From Bog-752 sp963799395 (GTDB taxonomy: Bacteria; Actinomycetota; Thermoleophilia; UBA2241), in the NCBI GenBank assembly GCA_963799395.1, contig CAWCWZ010000040.1, positions 27,275-91,274 on the forward strand: a stretch of DNA of 64,000 bases, in the 5' to 3' direction. The notes under the pieces were generated by a model. The model searched no databases. It was not told the DNA's origin and was given only the letters and a program-made list of their open reading frames with translations. The translations under genes and the position numbers were made by a program. Shown here piece after piece: positions 30,223-38,987 of the stretch (positions within the stretch are counted from its first letter, which is position 1; each line of letters begins with the position of its first letter).

Positions 30223-30537
30223 GTTCCTTCCTTCCTCTCGCGGCCGGCCCATGCGGCCGTCCCGATCCGGGCGGGACGGCCAGCCGCACGGGCAGGCGGC
30301 CGGCGCGGACGCGGTGCGTCGTGCGACGCGAGAAGCCGCGCTCCCATGGGGTGGTTCCGGCGCGCCCGGCCGAACCCTGCCCCGCGGGTCTCGACCTCTC
30401 CCTGAGGCACCATCAAGTCTTGCTTGAGTCTTGCCCTCAGGCAACGCTCGAGCCTCGCCGTCGGCGCCCCGGCGGGACCCTCGCCGGCAGGCGTGATGGA
30501 GCGCGAGAGACACACCGTCGAGCCGAGCCTCAGGTCG
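30223..30537. other. Structured gap inside the dcw cluster between mraY and murD
   Basis: A 315-bp stretch without a gene in a cluster where other junctions are mostly overlapping or tight. CCTGAGGCA (30401-30409) and TGCCCTCAGG (30432-30441) enclose a second inverted repeat TCAAG/CTTGA (30413-30427), forming a two-tier stem. Further GC-rich inverted repeats lie near 30250-30300. It ends in the strong murD ribosome site. No -35/-10 pair is convincing; an untranslated regulatory leader for murD is possible. Confidence 0.5.
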
Positions 30538-31524
30538 TCAGAAGGTCGCGTAGTAGATCGCGAAGCCGATCCCGGCGAAGATGGCGGCGACGATCCAGAA
30601 GCGCACGATCACCTTGGTCTCGGACCAGTTGAGCAGCTCGAAATGATGGTGCAGCGGCGCCATCAGGAAGATGCGCTGGCGGGTGAGCTTGAACGAGGCC
30701 ACCTGGAGGATGACGGAGAGACCCTCGAGGACGAACAGCCCGGCGACGACGATGAGCAGGAGCTCGGTGCGCGTGAGGATGGCCATGCCGGCGATGGCGC
30801 CGCCCAGACCGAGCGAGCCGGTGTCGCCCATGAACACGTCGGCCGGGAACGTGTTGAACCAGAGAAAGCCGAGACAGGCGCCGACGATGCAGGTCGACAG
30901 GACCGAGAGGTCGAGGATGCCCGGATCGGGCAGATGGCGGCCGATGATGAAGGCGATGCCGGCATAGGCGACGAGCACGATGGCGGCGCTGCCGGCGGCG
31001 AGGCCGTCGAGGCCGTCGGTCAGGTTCACCGTGTTGCTCGCCGAGGCGATGACCAGGAAGACGAGGATGTAGAAGCCGACCGTGCCGAGGTGCCACTGGG
31101 CGTGCGAGAAGGGGATGGAGACGCTCGTCGTGAGGCCGGCGAAGTGCAGCGCGATGTACCCCGCAAGGAGCCCAAGGGCGAGCTGCAGCAGCATCTTCCA
31201 GCGCGCCGAAAGACCGAGCGACCGTCCCTTGATGATCTTCATCCAGTCGTCGGCGAGGCCGATGAGGGCGCAGCCGAGGGCGATGACGAGCACCGAGAAC
31301 GACGCCACCGAGAGCTGGCTGAAGATGAAGAAGGGCACGAGCACCGCGAGCCAGATGAGCACGCCGCCCATGGTGGGCGTGCCTTCCTTGGTCTTGTGGC
31401 CCTGCGGCCCGTCCTCGCGGATGGTCTGGCCGAACTCGTTGCGGCGCAGCCACTCGATGAACCACGGCCCGACGATCAGGATGACCACCATCGAGGTGAT
31501 GCCGGCGGCGAGGGCGGTGAACAT
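30538..31524 (-). CDS. mraY: Phospho-MurNAc-pentapeptide transferase
   Basis: Transfers phospho-MurNAc-pentapeptide to undecaprenyl phosphate, making lipid I; 328 residues with ten helices. It begins MFTALAAGITSMVVILIVGP. The cytoplasmic loops carry GTPTMGGVLI, LADDWMKI with the catalytic Asp pair, SNTVNLTDGLDGLA, FMGDTGSLGLGG and the APLHHHFE motif. Normal length. Its ATG shares one base with the stop of the murE-murF fusion (TGATG), so the two are coupled. It is followed by the 315-bp gap before murD. Confidence 0.98.
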   Translation of the reverse strand: MFTALAAGITSMVVILIVGPWFIEWLRRNEFGQTIREDGPQGHKTKEGTPTMGGVLIWLAVLVPFFIFSQLSVASFSVLVIALGCALIGLADDWMKIIKGRSLGLSARWKMLLQLALGLLAGYIALHFAGLTTSVSIPFSHAQWHLGTVGFYILVFLVIASASNTVNLTDGLDGLAAGSAAIVLVAYAGIAFIIGRHLPDPGILDLSVLSTCIVGACLGFLWFNTFPADVFMGDTGSLGLGGAIAGMAILTRTELLLIVVAGLFVLEGLSVILQVASFKLTRQRIFLMAPLHHHFELLNWSETKVIVRFWIVAAIFAGIGFAIYYATF

Positions 31525-34520
31525 CAGCGCGCCCCGCCGGGGCTCGGCTCCACGGGCGGGCCCGGGTCGGCGCCGCCGGCCGCCCCGGAGGCCGCCCCGA
31601 TGGCGTCGGCGACACGTTCGAGCCGCAGAGCCCGCGACGCCTTGACGAGGACGGCGCTGCCCGGGGCGATCGCCCCGGGCAGCGCCGCCAGGCACTCTTC
31701 GACCGTCGGGTACCACACCCCGCCTTCGGACTCCTCCAGGTAGTGACGCGCGAGCGGGCCGACGGCCAGCACGCGGACGCCCCTGGCGTCCGCGTGCCGG
31801 CCGACCTCACGGTGGAAGGCCGCGGCGCCGGCGCCGAGCTCGAACATGTCGCCGAGGATGGCCACGCGCGGCCGCTCGCCGGCCACCTCGCAGAGGTGGT
31901 CGATCGCGGCCTTCATCGACAGCGGGTTGGCGTTGTAGGCGTCGTTCAGCAGCAGGCCGCCGTGGGGCAGCTCTTCGAGCCGGCCGCGCAGGGCCGAGAA
32001 CTCGACGCAGCGCGCCCCCGCCTTCGCGTCCTCGAGGTTGTAGCCGATCGCGATGAAGGCGCCGATGGCCGCCAGGGCGTCCTGCAGGTAGTGGCCGCCG
32101 CTGAAGCTGAAGTCGAACGCGGCCCGGCGCCCGAAGGCGTCGATCAGGGCGTGCGTCTCGTAGCCCCGGACCTGGGCCTCGGCCACGCAGACGTTGGCGC
32201 CCTCGCCGCCGAACGTGACGAGGCGACCGGTGTGGTAGCGCAGGTGGGGCTCGAGGAGGGCTTCGTCGGCGGGCACGACCAGCGCGCCCTTGCCCAGGTC
32301 GGCGATGATCTCGGCCTTGGCGGCGGCGACCTCCTCGATCGTGCCGACGAGCTCGAGGTGGACCGGGGCGATGTTGGTGATCACGGCGACGTCGGGTTTG
32401 ACGATGGCGGCGAGCTCGGCGATCTGGCCGCGACCGCGCATGGCGAGCTCGCAGACGAGCACCTCGGTGGCCGGTTCGAGCTCGAACACGGTGAGCGGCA
32501 CGCCGATCTCGTTGTTGTGGTTGCCGCTCGTGGCCACCACCCGCGCGACCGGCCCGAGGAGGGCCGCGAGGATGTCCTTGGTCGAGGTCTTGCCGACGCT
32601 GCCGGTGACGGCCACGACGGTGGCCGTCGAGCGGCGCCGCACGGCGGCCGCGAGGGCGGCGAGGGCGCGCTGGCCGTCGTCGACCACGATCCGCGGCGTG
32701 CCGGCCCGCATGGCCGACGCCGTGCGCTGCTCGACGACGGCGGCGACCGCGCCGGCGCCGAGCGCGACGCCGGCGAAATCGCCGCCGTCCAACGACTCGC
32801 CGCGCAGCGCCACGAACAGGTCGCCGGGTGATGTCGTGCGGCTGTCGATGGCGACGCCGCTCGCGACGGCGCGCGGATCGCCGGCCTCGAGGCGGCCGCC
32901 GCAGGCGGCCGCCGCCTCTTCGAGGGTCAGGGGGATCACGCGCCCGCCGCCGCGCCGCCCGCACGCCGCCCGCCACACCGGGACGCGCCCGCCGGCGGGC
33001 CCATACCCCAGCGCGGCGAGCTCGTCGGCGGCGACCTCGCGGTCGTCGAAATGGATCGTCACGGGCCCCAGGATCTGGTAGGTCTCGTGACCTTTGCCGG
33101 CGATCACGAGCGCGTCGCCGGCCCGCGCCTCGCGCAGGGCCAGACGGATGGCCGCCCGCCTGTCGGGTTCGACCACGAGGCGCTCCCGGCCGCCGGCCGG
33201 AACGCCCGCGAGGACCTCGGCGATGATCGCCAGAGGATCTTCGCCGCGCGGGTTGTCGGAGGTCAGCACGGCCACGTCGGCGAGCTCGGCGGCGACGGCG
33301 CCCATGAGCGGTCGCTTGCCGCGGTCGCGGTCGCCGCCGCAACCGAACACGGTGAGCAGGCGGCCGGCCGTGAGCCGGCGCACGGCGCGCAGCACGCTCG
33401 CGAGCGAGTCGGGCGTGTGCGAGTAGTCGACGAGCACACTGAAGGGTTGACCGGCACGCACGGGCTCGACGCGCCCGGGCACGCCGCCGGCCCCCGACAA
33501 CCCCTCGCGCACGTCCTCGAGCGGCAGACCCATCGCCAGGGCGGCGGTCGCGGCGGCGAGCGCGTTGGCCACGTTGAAGCGCGCCGGAGTCTCGATCCGC
33601 ACCGTCTCGCGCAGGCCGAGCCGCGACGAGACGAGGGTAAAGACGGAGTGCTCGGCGGAGAGGATGAGGTCGATCGCGGCGCAGTCGACCGCGGCGCAGT
33701 CGACGGTGCCGCCGGCGTCGGGCACCGCGCCTTCGAGCGCGTAGGTCCAGAGGTCGGCGCCGTAGGCCTCGCGGCAGTCGTCGATCAGGCGACGGCCGTA
33801 CTCGTCGCCGGCGTTCACGACCGCGGTCGCGCCCGGCCGCCGCCGCTCGTCGGGCAGGAACAGGAGCCGTTTGGCGGCGAAGTAGTCGTCGAGGGTCGGG
33901 TGAAAGTCGAGATGGTCGCGCGACAGGTTCGTGAAGACGACCGACTCGAAGGTGACGCCGGTCGTGCGCTCGAGCGCGAGGGCGTGCGACGACGCCTCCA
34001 TGACGCACGATCGGTCGCCGCCGTCGACCATCTCCCGGAACATGCGCTGCAGCTCGATCGAGTCGGCCGTGGTGAGCTTCGCGTCCCGTTCGACCCCGGC
34101 GATGCGGTTGACCACGGTACCCAGGAGGCCCGGCCGCAGCCCGGCCGCCGCGAAGATCCCCGCCAGCAGGTGAGCGGTCGTCGTCTTGCCGTTGGTGCCG
34201 GTGATGCCGGCGACCCGCAGCTCGCGCGTCGGGTCGCCGAAGAACAGCCCCGACATGAGCGCCATGGCGTGCCGCGCGCCCGGCACGACGACCTGGGTGA
34301 CCGGCAGGGGCAGCGGTCGTTCGCAGACGAGCGCGACCGCTCCGGCGGCGACCGCCGCGGCGGCGAAGTCGTGCCCGTCGGCCTTCAGCCCGGGGATGCA
34401 GAAGAAGAGCGACCCGGGAGCGACGTCACGGGTGTTGCAGGCCAGCGATCCGATCTCGACGTCGGGATCGCCGTCGATGCGGCCACGTTCAAGACCGGCG
34501 GCGAGAGCGGCTACGTTCAT
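31524..34520 (-). CDS. murE-murF: MurE-MurF fusion: two consecutive UDP-MurNAc-peptide ligases
   Basis: One open frame of 998 residues. Residues 1 to about 510 are MurE: AGITGTNGKTTTAHLL, MEASSHALALERTTG, NLSRDHLDFHPTLDDYFAAK, GCGGDRDRGKRPLMG, LTSDNPRGEDP and GKGHETYQ. The DNPR motif indicates that meso-diaminopimelate is the amino acid added. A Gly/Arg linker of about 18 residues leads to MurF (from about 528, VIPLTLEEAAAACGG) with VTGSVGKTSTKDIL, ATSGNHNNEIGVPLT and NDAYNANPLSMKAAI, which adds D-Ala-D-Ala. The two activities are sequential, so fusion could channel the product. GTG 32939 would be the MurF start if separate; one missed indel could hide a stop. Contains a VDCAA duplication near 33680. 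Confidence 0.93.
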   Translation of the reverse strand: MNVAALAAGLERGRIDGDPDVEIGSLACNTRDVAPGSLFFCIPGLKADGHDFAAAAVAAGAVALVCERPLPLPVTQVVVPGARHAMALMSGLFFGDPTRELRVAGITGTNGKTTTAHLLAGIFAAAGLRPGLLGTVVNRIAGVERDAKLTTADSIELQRMFREMVDGGDRSCVMEASSHALALERTTGVTFESVVFTNLSRDHLDFHPTLDDYFAAKRLLFLPDERRRPGATAVVNAGDEYGRRLIDDCREAYGADLWTYALEGAVPDAGGTVDCAAVDCAAIDLILSAEHSVFTLVSSRLGLRETVRIETPARFNVANALAAATAALAMGLPLEDVREGLSGAGGVPGRVEPVRAGQPFSVLVDYSHTPDSLASVLRAVRRLTAGRLLTVFGCGGDRDRGKRPLMGAVAAELADVAVLTSDNPRGEDPLAIIAEVLAGVPAGGRERLVVEPDRRAAIRLALREARAGDALVIAGKGHETYQILGPVTIHFDDREVAADELAALGYGPAGGRVPVWRAACGRRGGGRVIPLTLEEAAAACGGRLEAGDPRAVASGVAIDSRTTSPGDLFVALRGESLDGGDFAGVALGAGAVAAVVEQRTASAMRAGTPRIVVDDGQRALAALAAAVRRRSTATVVAVTGSVGKTSTKDILAALLGPVARVVATSGNHNNEIGVPLTVFELEPATEVLVCELAMRGRGQIAELAAIVKPDVAVITNIAPVHLELVGTIEEVAAAKAEIIADLGKGALVVPADEALLEPHLRYHTGRLVTFGGEGANVCVAEAQVRGYETHALIDAFGRRAAFDFSFSGGHYLQDALAAIGAFIAIGYNLEDAKAGARCVEFSALRGRLEELPHGGLLLNDAYNANPLSMKAAIDHLCEVAGERPRVAILGDMFELGAGAAAFHREVGRHADARGVRVLAVGPLARHYLEESEGGVWYPTVEECLAALPGAIAPGSAVLVKASRALRLERVADAIGAASGAAGGADPGPPVEPSPGGAR
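31652..31687. repeat. Perfect 36-bp palindrome in the MurF part
   Basis: An 18-bp half-site on each side with no loop, centred on GGGCGATCGCCC. It encodes LPGAIAPGSAV near the MurF C-terminus. Confidence 0.95.
31769..31797. repeat. Second hairpin in the MurF part
   Basis: GCACGCGGACGCC, loop CCT, GGCGTCCGCGTGC: a 13-bp perfect stem. After one mismatch the pairing continues for five more bases on each side. Confidence 0.85.
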
Positions 34521-34550
34521 GCGGGCCGATGATATCAGAACCCGCCGCGG

Positions 34551-36176
34551 TCACGGGGCGATCTCCAGCCGTTGCAGGGCGTAGCTCGCGATCTGGCGGA
34601 AGGCCGGCGCGGCCACGGTCCCGCCCCAGTAGGGGTGGGGCTCGTCGACGACCACGGCCACCACGAGCTGCGGGTCCCGGGCCGGCACCATGCCGATGAA
34701 CGAGGCCACGTAGTTGACCTTGGAGTAGCCGCCGCCGTTGGGCAGCGCCTTCTGGGCCGTGCCGGTCTTGCCGGCGACCACGTAGCCGGGGATCTGCGCC
34801 TCGGTGCCGGTGCCGTCGGCGACCACATCGGAGAGCATGCTGCGCAGCTCGGTGGCGACGTAGGGGGTGACTATCCGCCGGCCGGGCTGGACCTTGTGCA
34901 CCAGGGTGCCGACCTGGGCGGTGAGGTAGGGCGTCATCATCACGCCGTCGTTGGCGATCGCGGCGTAGGCGGCCACCATCTGGATGGGCGTGACCGAGAT
35001 GCCCTGGCCCATGGGCACGTTGCCGATGGTCGACGACCACCACTGGTCGCCGGGCAGCACGAAGCCCGGCACCTCGCCGGGAAAGTCGATGCCGGTCAGC
35101 TTGCCGAAGCCGAAGCGGGCGATCCAGTCGAGCAGGCGCTGCTTGCCGAGCCGTTCACCGATCGTGACCGCGCCGATGTTGCTCGACTTGGCGAGGATCT
35201 CGCCCACGTTCATGCGCTCCGTGCCGCGCAGCTCGGCGTCGTGGATCACGCGATCGCCGACGCGCAGGGCGGGCGGCAGCAGGAACGAGGTCGTGGGCTT
35301 GACGAGGCCGTCCGACAGCGCTCCGGCGATGGTGACCATCTTGAACGTCGAGCCCGGCTCGTAGGTGTAGATGACCGCCTTGTCGCCCTGGTCGGCCGGC
35401 GTCGCCCCGAAGCGGTTGGCGTTGACGAGCGGCACGTTGGACATGGCGTAGATCTCGCCCGTCTTCGGGTTCTCGACGACCGCCGTGCCGCCCTTGGCGT
35501 GGTACTGGCGCACCGTCGCCGCCAGCACCTGGTCGGTCATGAGCTGGATGCCGTTGTCGATCGTCAGGCGGACGTCGTCGCCCGCCGTCGGCGACACCGA
35601 CGACATGACGCGCAGCGCCTGTCCGGCCGGGTCCTGCACGACCACCTGGCGCCCGGGCGTGCCGGCGAGCTGCTTGTCGTACCGGTACTCCATGCCGGCC
35701 AGGCCGTGACCGTCGATCCCGGCGAAGCCCACCACCTGGGCCGCCACCGTGTTCATCGGGTAGACGCGCTTCTCTTCGACGTAGCTGGCCACGCCCGGCA
35801 GGCCGAGCGCGGTCGCCTTGTCGGCGAGGGTCGGGTCGGCTTGCCGGTCGACGTAGGCAAAGCCGCTCTTCGGGTCGTCGATGGCGCGGTAGACCTTGCG
35901 CCACTTGAGCTTGAGCGCCGCGGCGAGCTCCCTGGCGGCCGTCCTTGGATCATCGAGCATGTACGGCGTCGCGTAGACGGTCTTGGCGGGGACGGAGGTG
36001 GCAAGCTCCGTGCCGCTGCGATCGAGGATCGAGCCCCGCTGGGCCGGCAGCACGACCGTGCGCACCTGCTGGTCGCGGGCGATGGCCGAGAGCTGAGCGT
36101 CGGCGGAGGTGAGAGCGATCGCCTTGCCGCCGATGGCCAGGAAGGCGACCACGAAGACGATGCGCAGCAGACGCAC
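34551..36176 (-). CDS. ftsI: Septal transpeptidase, class B PBP (FtsI/PBP3)
   Basis: Crosslinks septal peptidoglycan; at least 541 residues. One membrane helix (about 5-22) is followed by the class B pedestal (PAQRGSILDRSGTELATS) and the transpeptidase domain with active-site STFK (276-279), SSN (331-333) and KTG (470-472). No PASTA domains follow. GTG 36176 starts almost in the membrane helix, which is short for FtsI. A GTG at 36306 overlapping the ftsL stop (TAGTG) would give a typical cytoplasmic N-terminus but lies in another frame, so one indel in 36180-36300 is likely. Followed after 30 bp by murE-murF. Confidence 0.97.
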   Translation of the reverse strand: MRLLRIVFVVAFLAIGGKAIALTSADAQLSAIARDQQVRTVVLPAQRGSILDRSGTELATSVPAKTVYATPYMLDDPRTAARELAAALKLKWRKVYRAIDDPKSGFAYVDRQADPTLADKATALGLPGVASYVEEKRVYPMNTVAAQVVGFAGIDGHGLAGMEYRYDKQLAGTPGRQVVVQDPAGQALRVMSSVSPTAGDDVRLTIDNGIQLMTDQVLAATVRQYHAKGGTAVVENPKTGEIYAMSNVPLVNANRFGATPADQGDKAVIYTYEPGSTFKMVTIAGALSDGLVKPTTSFLLPPALRVGDRVIHDAELRGTERMNVGEILAKSSNIGAVTIGERLGKQRLLDWIARFGFGKLTGIDFPGEVPGFVLPGDQWWSSTIGNVPMGQGISVTPIQMVAAYAAIANDGVMMTPYLTAQVGTLVHKVQPGRRIVTPYVATELRSMLSDVVADGTGTEAQIPGYVVAGKTGTAQKALPNGGGYSKVNYVASFIGMVPARDPQLVVAVVVDEPHPYWGGTVAAPAFRQIASYALQRLEIAP

Positions 36177-36305
36177 GCGCCCGTCGAGCGTGCGACGTAC
36201 GCTCCCGCGGCCGGCGCGTCCGGCGCGGCCGCGGGGCCGGCGCGCAGCACCGCCTCGGTCGCCCGCCCGAGCCCGACCCTCCGCTGTGGCGCGCGCCGCT
36301 CGGCA

Positions 36306-36722
36306 CTACCGCCCCATGCGCGTCCCGGCGTGGCGCGGATGCACGGTGATGAACTGCGCCGAGGGCGAGACGATGAGATGGTACTTCTTGACGGCCACGT
36401 TGCGGACGGTGAGCGCCGACGACAGCCCGGCCGCCGTCTCGGCGAGCTGCTGGTTCTGGGCGTCGACCAGGCGGTACTGGCGCGCGACCGCGTCGGTCTC
36501 GAGGTTCTTCTGGACGACCGCGAAGCTGAGCGCCACGCGCCCCACCGCGAGGACCGCGAGCAGGACGCCGAACACGAGCAGGCGCGCGGGCAGGGACTGC
36601 AGGCGACGGCGCGGGGCGGGGGCGGCGCCGTGCCGGCGGCGCGGAGCGCCGACCGGCCGGCGCTCGGCGTCGTGCCGCTCAGGCGCCGGGAGCGGGCGCG
36701 CCGAGGCGCCCGCGGCCGCCAC
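36306..36722 (-). CDS. ftsL: FtsL-like division protein
   Basis: Small bitopic divisome protein, 138 residues. A basic, Pro-rich cytoplasmic N-terminus (1-42) leads to one helix (LLVFGVLLAVLAVGRVALSF, about 48-67) and a periplasmic coiled-coil (ETDAVARQYRLVDAQNQQLA) with a short tail ending ITVHPRHAGTRMGR. FtsL is poorly conserved, so the call rests on size, topology and position between rsmH and ftsI. The gene begins one base after the rsmH stop and its stop abuts the probable ftsI start. Confidence 0.85.
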   Translation of the reverse strand: MAAAGASARPLPAPERHDAERRPVGAPRRRHGAAPAPRRRLQSLPARLLVFGVLLAVLAVGRVALSFAVVQKNLETDAVARQYRLVDAQNQQLAETAAGLSSALTVRNVAVKKYHLIVSPSAQFITVHPRHAGTRMGR

Positions 36723-36723
36723 C

Positions 36724-37659
36724 TCAGGCCTCCAGCTTGACCGCCGCGCGCAGCTTGGCCGACTTGGCGCGCGCGTTGCTTTCGATCTCGCGCGCCCGGG
36801 GCGTCACCGGCCGTCGGGTCAGGACGCGCATGGTCGGCTCGTGGCCGCAGACGCAGATGGGCAGGCCGGGCGGGCAGATGCAGCCGGCCGCGTGTCCCCT
36901 GAAGAACTCCTTGACCGTGCGGTCTTCGAGCGAATGAAAGGAGATCGCCGCGAGACGGCCGCCGGGCCGCAGCACGCGGTAGGCCTCTTCGAGGCCGCGG
37001 GCCAGCGACTCGAGCTCGTCGTTCACGACGATGCGCAGCGCCTGGAACACGCGGCGCGCCGGGTTGCCGGCGCCGAACCGGGCCGGGGTGGGAATGGCGC
37101 ACTTGATCACGTCGACGAGCTGGCCGGTCGTCGCTGAACGGCTGCCGGGCGCGCTGGCGCTCGATGCGCCGCGCGATATCGACGGCGTAGCGCTCCTCGC
37201 CGTAGCGACGGAACACGTCGGTCAGCTCGCTCACCGACAGGGTGTTGACGAGATCGGCGGCGGTGACCGCCTGCGACGGGTCCATGCGCATGTCGAGCGG
37301 CGCGTCCCAGGCATACGAGAAGCCGCGCTCGCGGCGGTCGAGCTGCATCGACGAGACGCCCAGGTCCATGTAGATCACGTCGATCGAAGCGTCGGCGCAG
37401 CCCGGCCAGGACGTCGGCGAAGTTGCCGTGGTAGAGCTCGCTACGCGCAGGGCGCCTCGCGGGCGACGTCGCGGAAGTACTCGGCGACCGTCGGGTCGCG
37501 GTCGCAGGCGATCAGCAGGCCGTCGGCGCCGAGGCGCTGGGCGACGGCCGCCGCGTGGCCGCCGGCGCCGAAGGTGGCGTCGAAGGCGGTCTCACCGGCG
37601 GCGGGCTTCAGCAGGTCCACGAGCTCCTCGAGCAGGACCGGCGTGTGGGCCAGAGCCAT
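36724..37659 (-). CDS. rsmH: 16S rRNA (cytosine-1402-N4) methyltransferase (frameshifted)
   Basis: Methylates C1402 of 16S rRNA using SAM; about 311 residues. The N-terminus MALAHTPVLLEELVDLLKP and the SAM loop FDATFGAGGHAAA are in one frame. MDLGVSSMQLDRRERGFSYA and PLDMRMDP follow in a second, and FGAGNPARRVFQALRIVVNDE, AAISFHSLEDRTVKEFF and TRRPVTPR in a third. Frame changes lie near 37440, 37405 and 37130. Start 37659 sits eight bases after the mraZ stop. All motifs are intact, so the gene is functional and the breaks are probably errors. Confidence 0.95.
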
Positions 37660-37666
37660 CTCGAAC

Positions 37667-38107
37667 TCACTGACGTGAAAGTTGGTCTGCGGCAGCATCG
37701 GCCCCCTCCTCCATCTGCTTGCGATACTTCGCCCACGCCGCGCGGTCCCAGATCTCGATGTGGTCGTGCATGCCGATGATGGTGACGTCCTTCGAGACCC
37801 CGGCGAACCCGAGCAGGTTGGCCGGCACGGTGATCCGCCCTTGACGGTCGAGCTCGTCGAAGGTGGCGGCGGCGAAGAGGAAGCGCCGGACCTCTCTGCC
37901 CTTCTCGCTCATCGCCGGCAGATCCCCGGTCTGGTCGGCGACGAAGCGGTCCCACTCTTCGGGCGAGTAGGCGGCAAGGCAGCGGTCGAAGCCCCGGGTG
38001 AGGTAGACGCCCTCGGCGAAGACGGCCCGCAGGCGCGCGGGGATGGCGACGCGATTCTTCGCGTCGAGCGTGAAATCGAACTCCCCCAAGAGCACCGAGC
38101 GCTGCAT
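37667..38107 (-). CDS. mraZ: Transcriptional regulator MraZ
   Basis: Repressor of its own operon that binds repeated TGGGN boxes; 146 residues. Two SpoVT/AbrB-like halves are visible: MQRSVLLGEFDFTLDAKNRVAIPARLR is split by position as the first half (FDFTLDAKNR, IPARLR), and FDELDRQGRITVPANLL is the second (DRQGRITVP). ATG 38107 is chosen because the domain begins there and a promoter whose start point would fall at or next to the ATG lies directly upstream; there is no Shine-Dalgarno sequence. It is the first gene of the dcw cluster, followed after eight bases by rsmH. Confidence 0.97.
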   Translation of the reverse strand: MQRSVLLGEFDFTLDAKNRVAIPARLRAVFAEGVYLTRGFDRCLAAYSPEEWDRFVADQTGDLPAMSEKGREVRRFLFAAATFDELDRQGRITVPANLLGFAGVSKDVTIIGMHDHIEIWDRAAWAKYRKQMEEGADAAADQLSRQ

Positions 38108-38114
38108 GGTCGGG

Positions 38115-38166
38115 ACTGTATCCCACTGTTCCCCACTTTGCAACACATTTCGTACATTCTTCCCCA
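38115..38166 (-). promoter_or_regulatory. mraZ promoter with MraZ-binding boxes
   Basis: Minus strand: TTGCAA (38143-38138), 17-bp spacer, TACAGT (38120-38115). The spacer holds two TGGGN boxes, TGGGG (38135-38131) and TGGGA (38125-38121), exactly five bases apart as in known MraZ operators. A third TGGGG lies at 38166-38162. The expected start point (about 38108) is next to the ATG at 38107, implying a leaderless mRNA. Confidence 0.75.
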
Positions 38167-38178
38167 CGAGAGACACCG

Positions 38179-38227
38179 GGCGCCCCACGAGGGCCACGGT
38201 ATCGCCCTCGGGGCGCCGAGCCGGCCT
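38179..38227 (-). terminator. Terminator between lysM gene and mraZ
   Basis: GGCGCCCC-AC-GAGGGC pairs with GCCCTC-GGGGCGCC (14 bp with a 2-nt bulge, loop about 19 nt). It lies between the end of the lysM gene and the mraZ promoter, insulating the two transcripts. Confidence 0.5.
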
Positions 38228-38348
38228 GGGTCCGCGCTCTGCGCCGGTCGAGATTGCGACCGGCGGGCCGCGACGAAGAGGGGGCGCGATGAGGTGTGCC
38301 GGGCCCGCCGCCGGCGCGGCGGCAGAGGCGCGGCGGGCGCGCGGCGGG

Positions 38349-38987
38349 TCAGCGGGTGTTGGGGACCCGGATCCTTTGGCCGACAGCGATCGTGCTGACG
38401 CTGACGCGCGGGTTCATCGCCAGCAGCCGACCGAGCGTGATGTGGTACTTGCTGGCGATCGTGGACATGCTGTCGCCCTTGCGCACGCGGTAGTAGGTGT
38501 ACTTCGCCTTGGCCGTCTGGGAGACGGCGACGACGGGGTGGCGGGCGGCGGTCTTCGTGGTTCCCAGCACGCCGGAGTGCACGGTCAGCGTGACCACCGC
38601 GAGAACGGCGGCCAGCAGCACGATCGGCGCCACGATCCGCGGCCACGCCGGCCCGGAGCGGCGTCGACGCGGACGGCCGGCGCGAGCCCGCGCCGGCTGC
38701 TCGGGCAGTGGTTCGTCGAGCCAGTCACGGGCGCGGTCGGGCGCGACCCGGGTAGGGTCGGCGCCGTGGCCCGCGGCGGCGGCGGCCGGCGACAGCACCG
38801 AGGTCGACTCCTCGTCGGGCGCCCGGCCGGAGCCGTCGACCGCCGAGCCGCGCGGCGGCGCGCCGCCGCGCGGCTCGGCAGACCAGGCGTTCGCGCCGGT
38901 CGTCTCCTCGTCGGGCAGCGGCCACAGCGGACCGGTCGCTCCCGGATCGTCGTCGCGAGGCCCCTGGCGAGTCGTGTCGTCGTCCAT
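38349..38987 (-). CDS. Membrane-anchored LysM protein
   Basis: Protein of 212 residues. A long charged, low-complexity cytoplasmic region (1-115) leads to one helix (IVAPIVLLAAVLAVVTLTVH, about 117-136), a linker and a C-terminal LysM module (YTYYRVRKGDSMSTIASKYH ... RLLAMNPR ... IAVGQRIRVP), which binds peptidoglycan GlcNAc chains. It is probably a cell-wall-attached membrane protein, placed next to the dcw cluster. ATG 38987 shares a base with the pyrF stop (TGATG). Residues near 37-49 (AEPRGGAPPRGSA) are encoded by a perfect 38-bp palindrome. Confidence 0.9.
   Translation of the reverse strand: MDDDTTRQGPRDDDPGATGPLWPLPDEETTGANAWSAEPRGGAPPRGSAVDGSGRAPDEESTSVLSPAAAAAGHGADPTRVAPDRARDWLDEPLPEQPARARAGRPRRRRSGPAWPRIVAPIVLLAAVLAVVTLTVHSGVLGTTKTAARHPVVAVSQTAKAKYTYYRVRKGDSMSTIASKYHITLGRLLAMNPRVSVSTIAVGQRIRVPNTR
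38842..38879. repeat. Perfect 38-bp palindrome in the LysM gene
   Basis: Two 19-bp halves with no loop (38842-38860 and 38861-38879), centred on GGCGGCGCGCCGCC. It encodes a disordered part of the cytoplasmic region. Confidence 0.95.
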
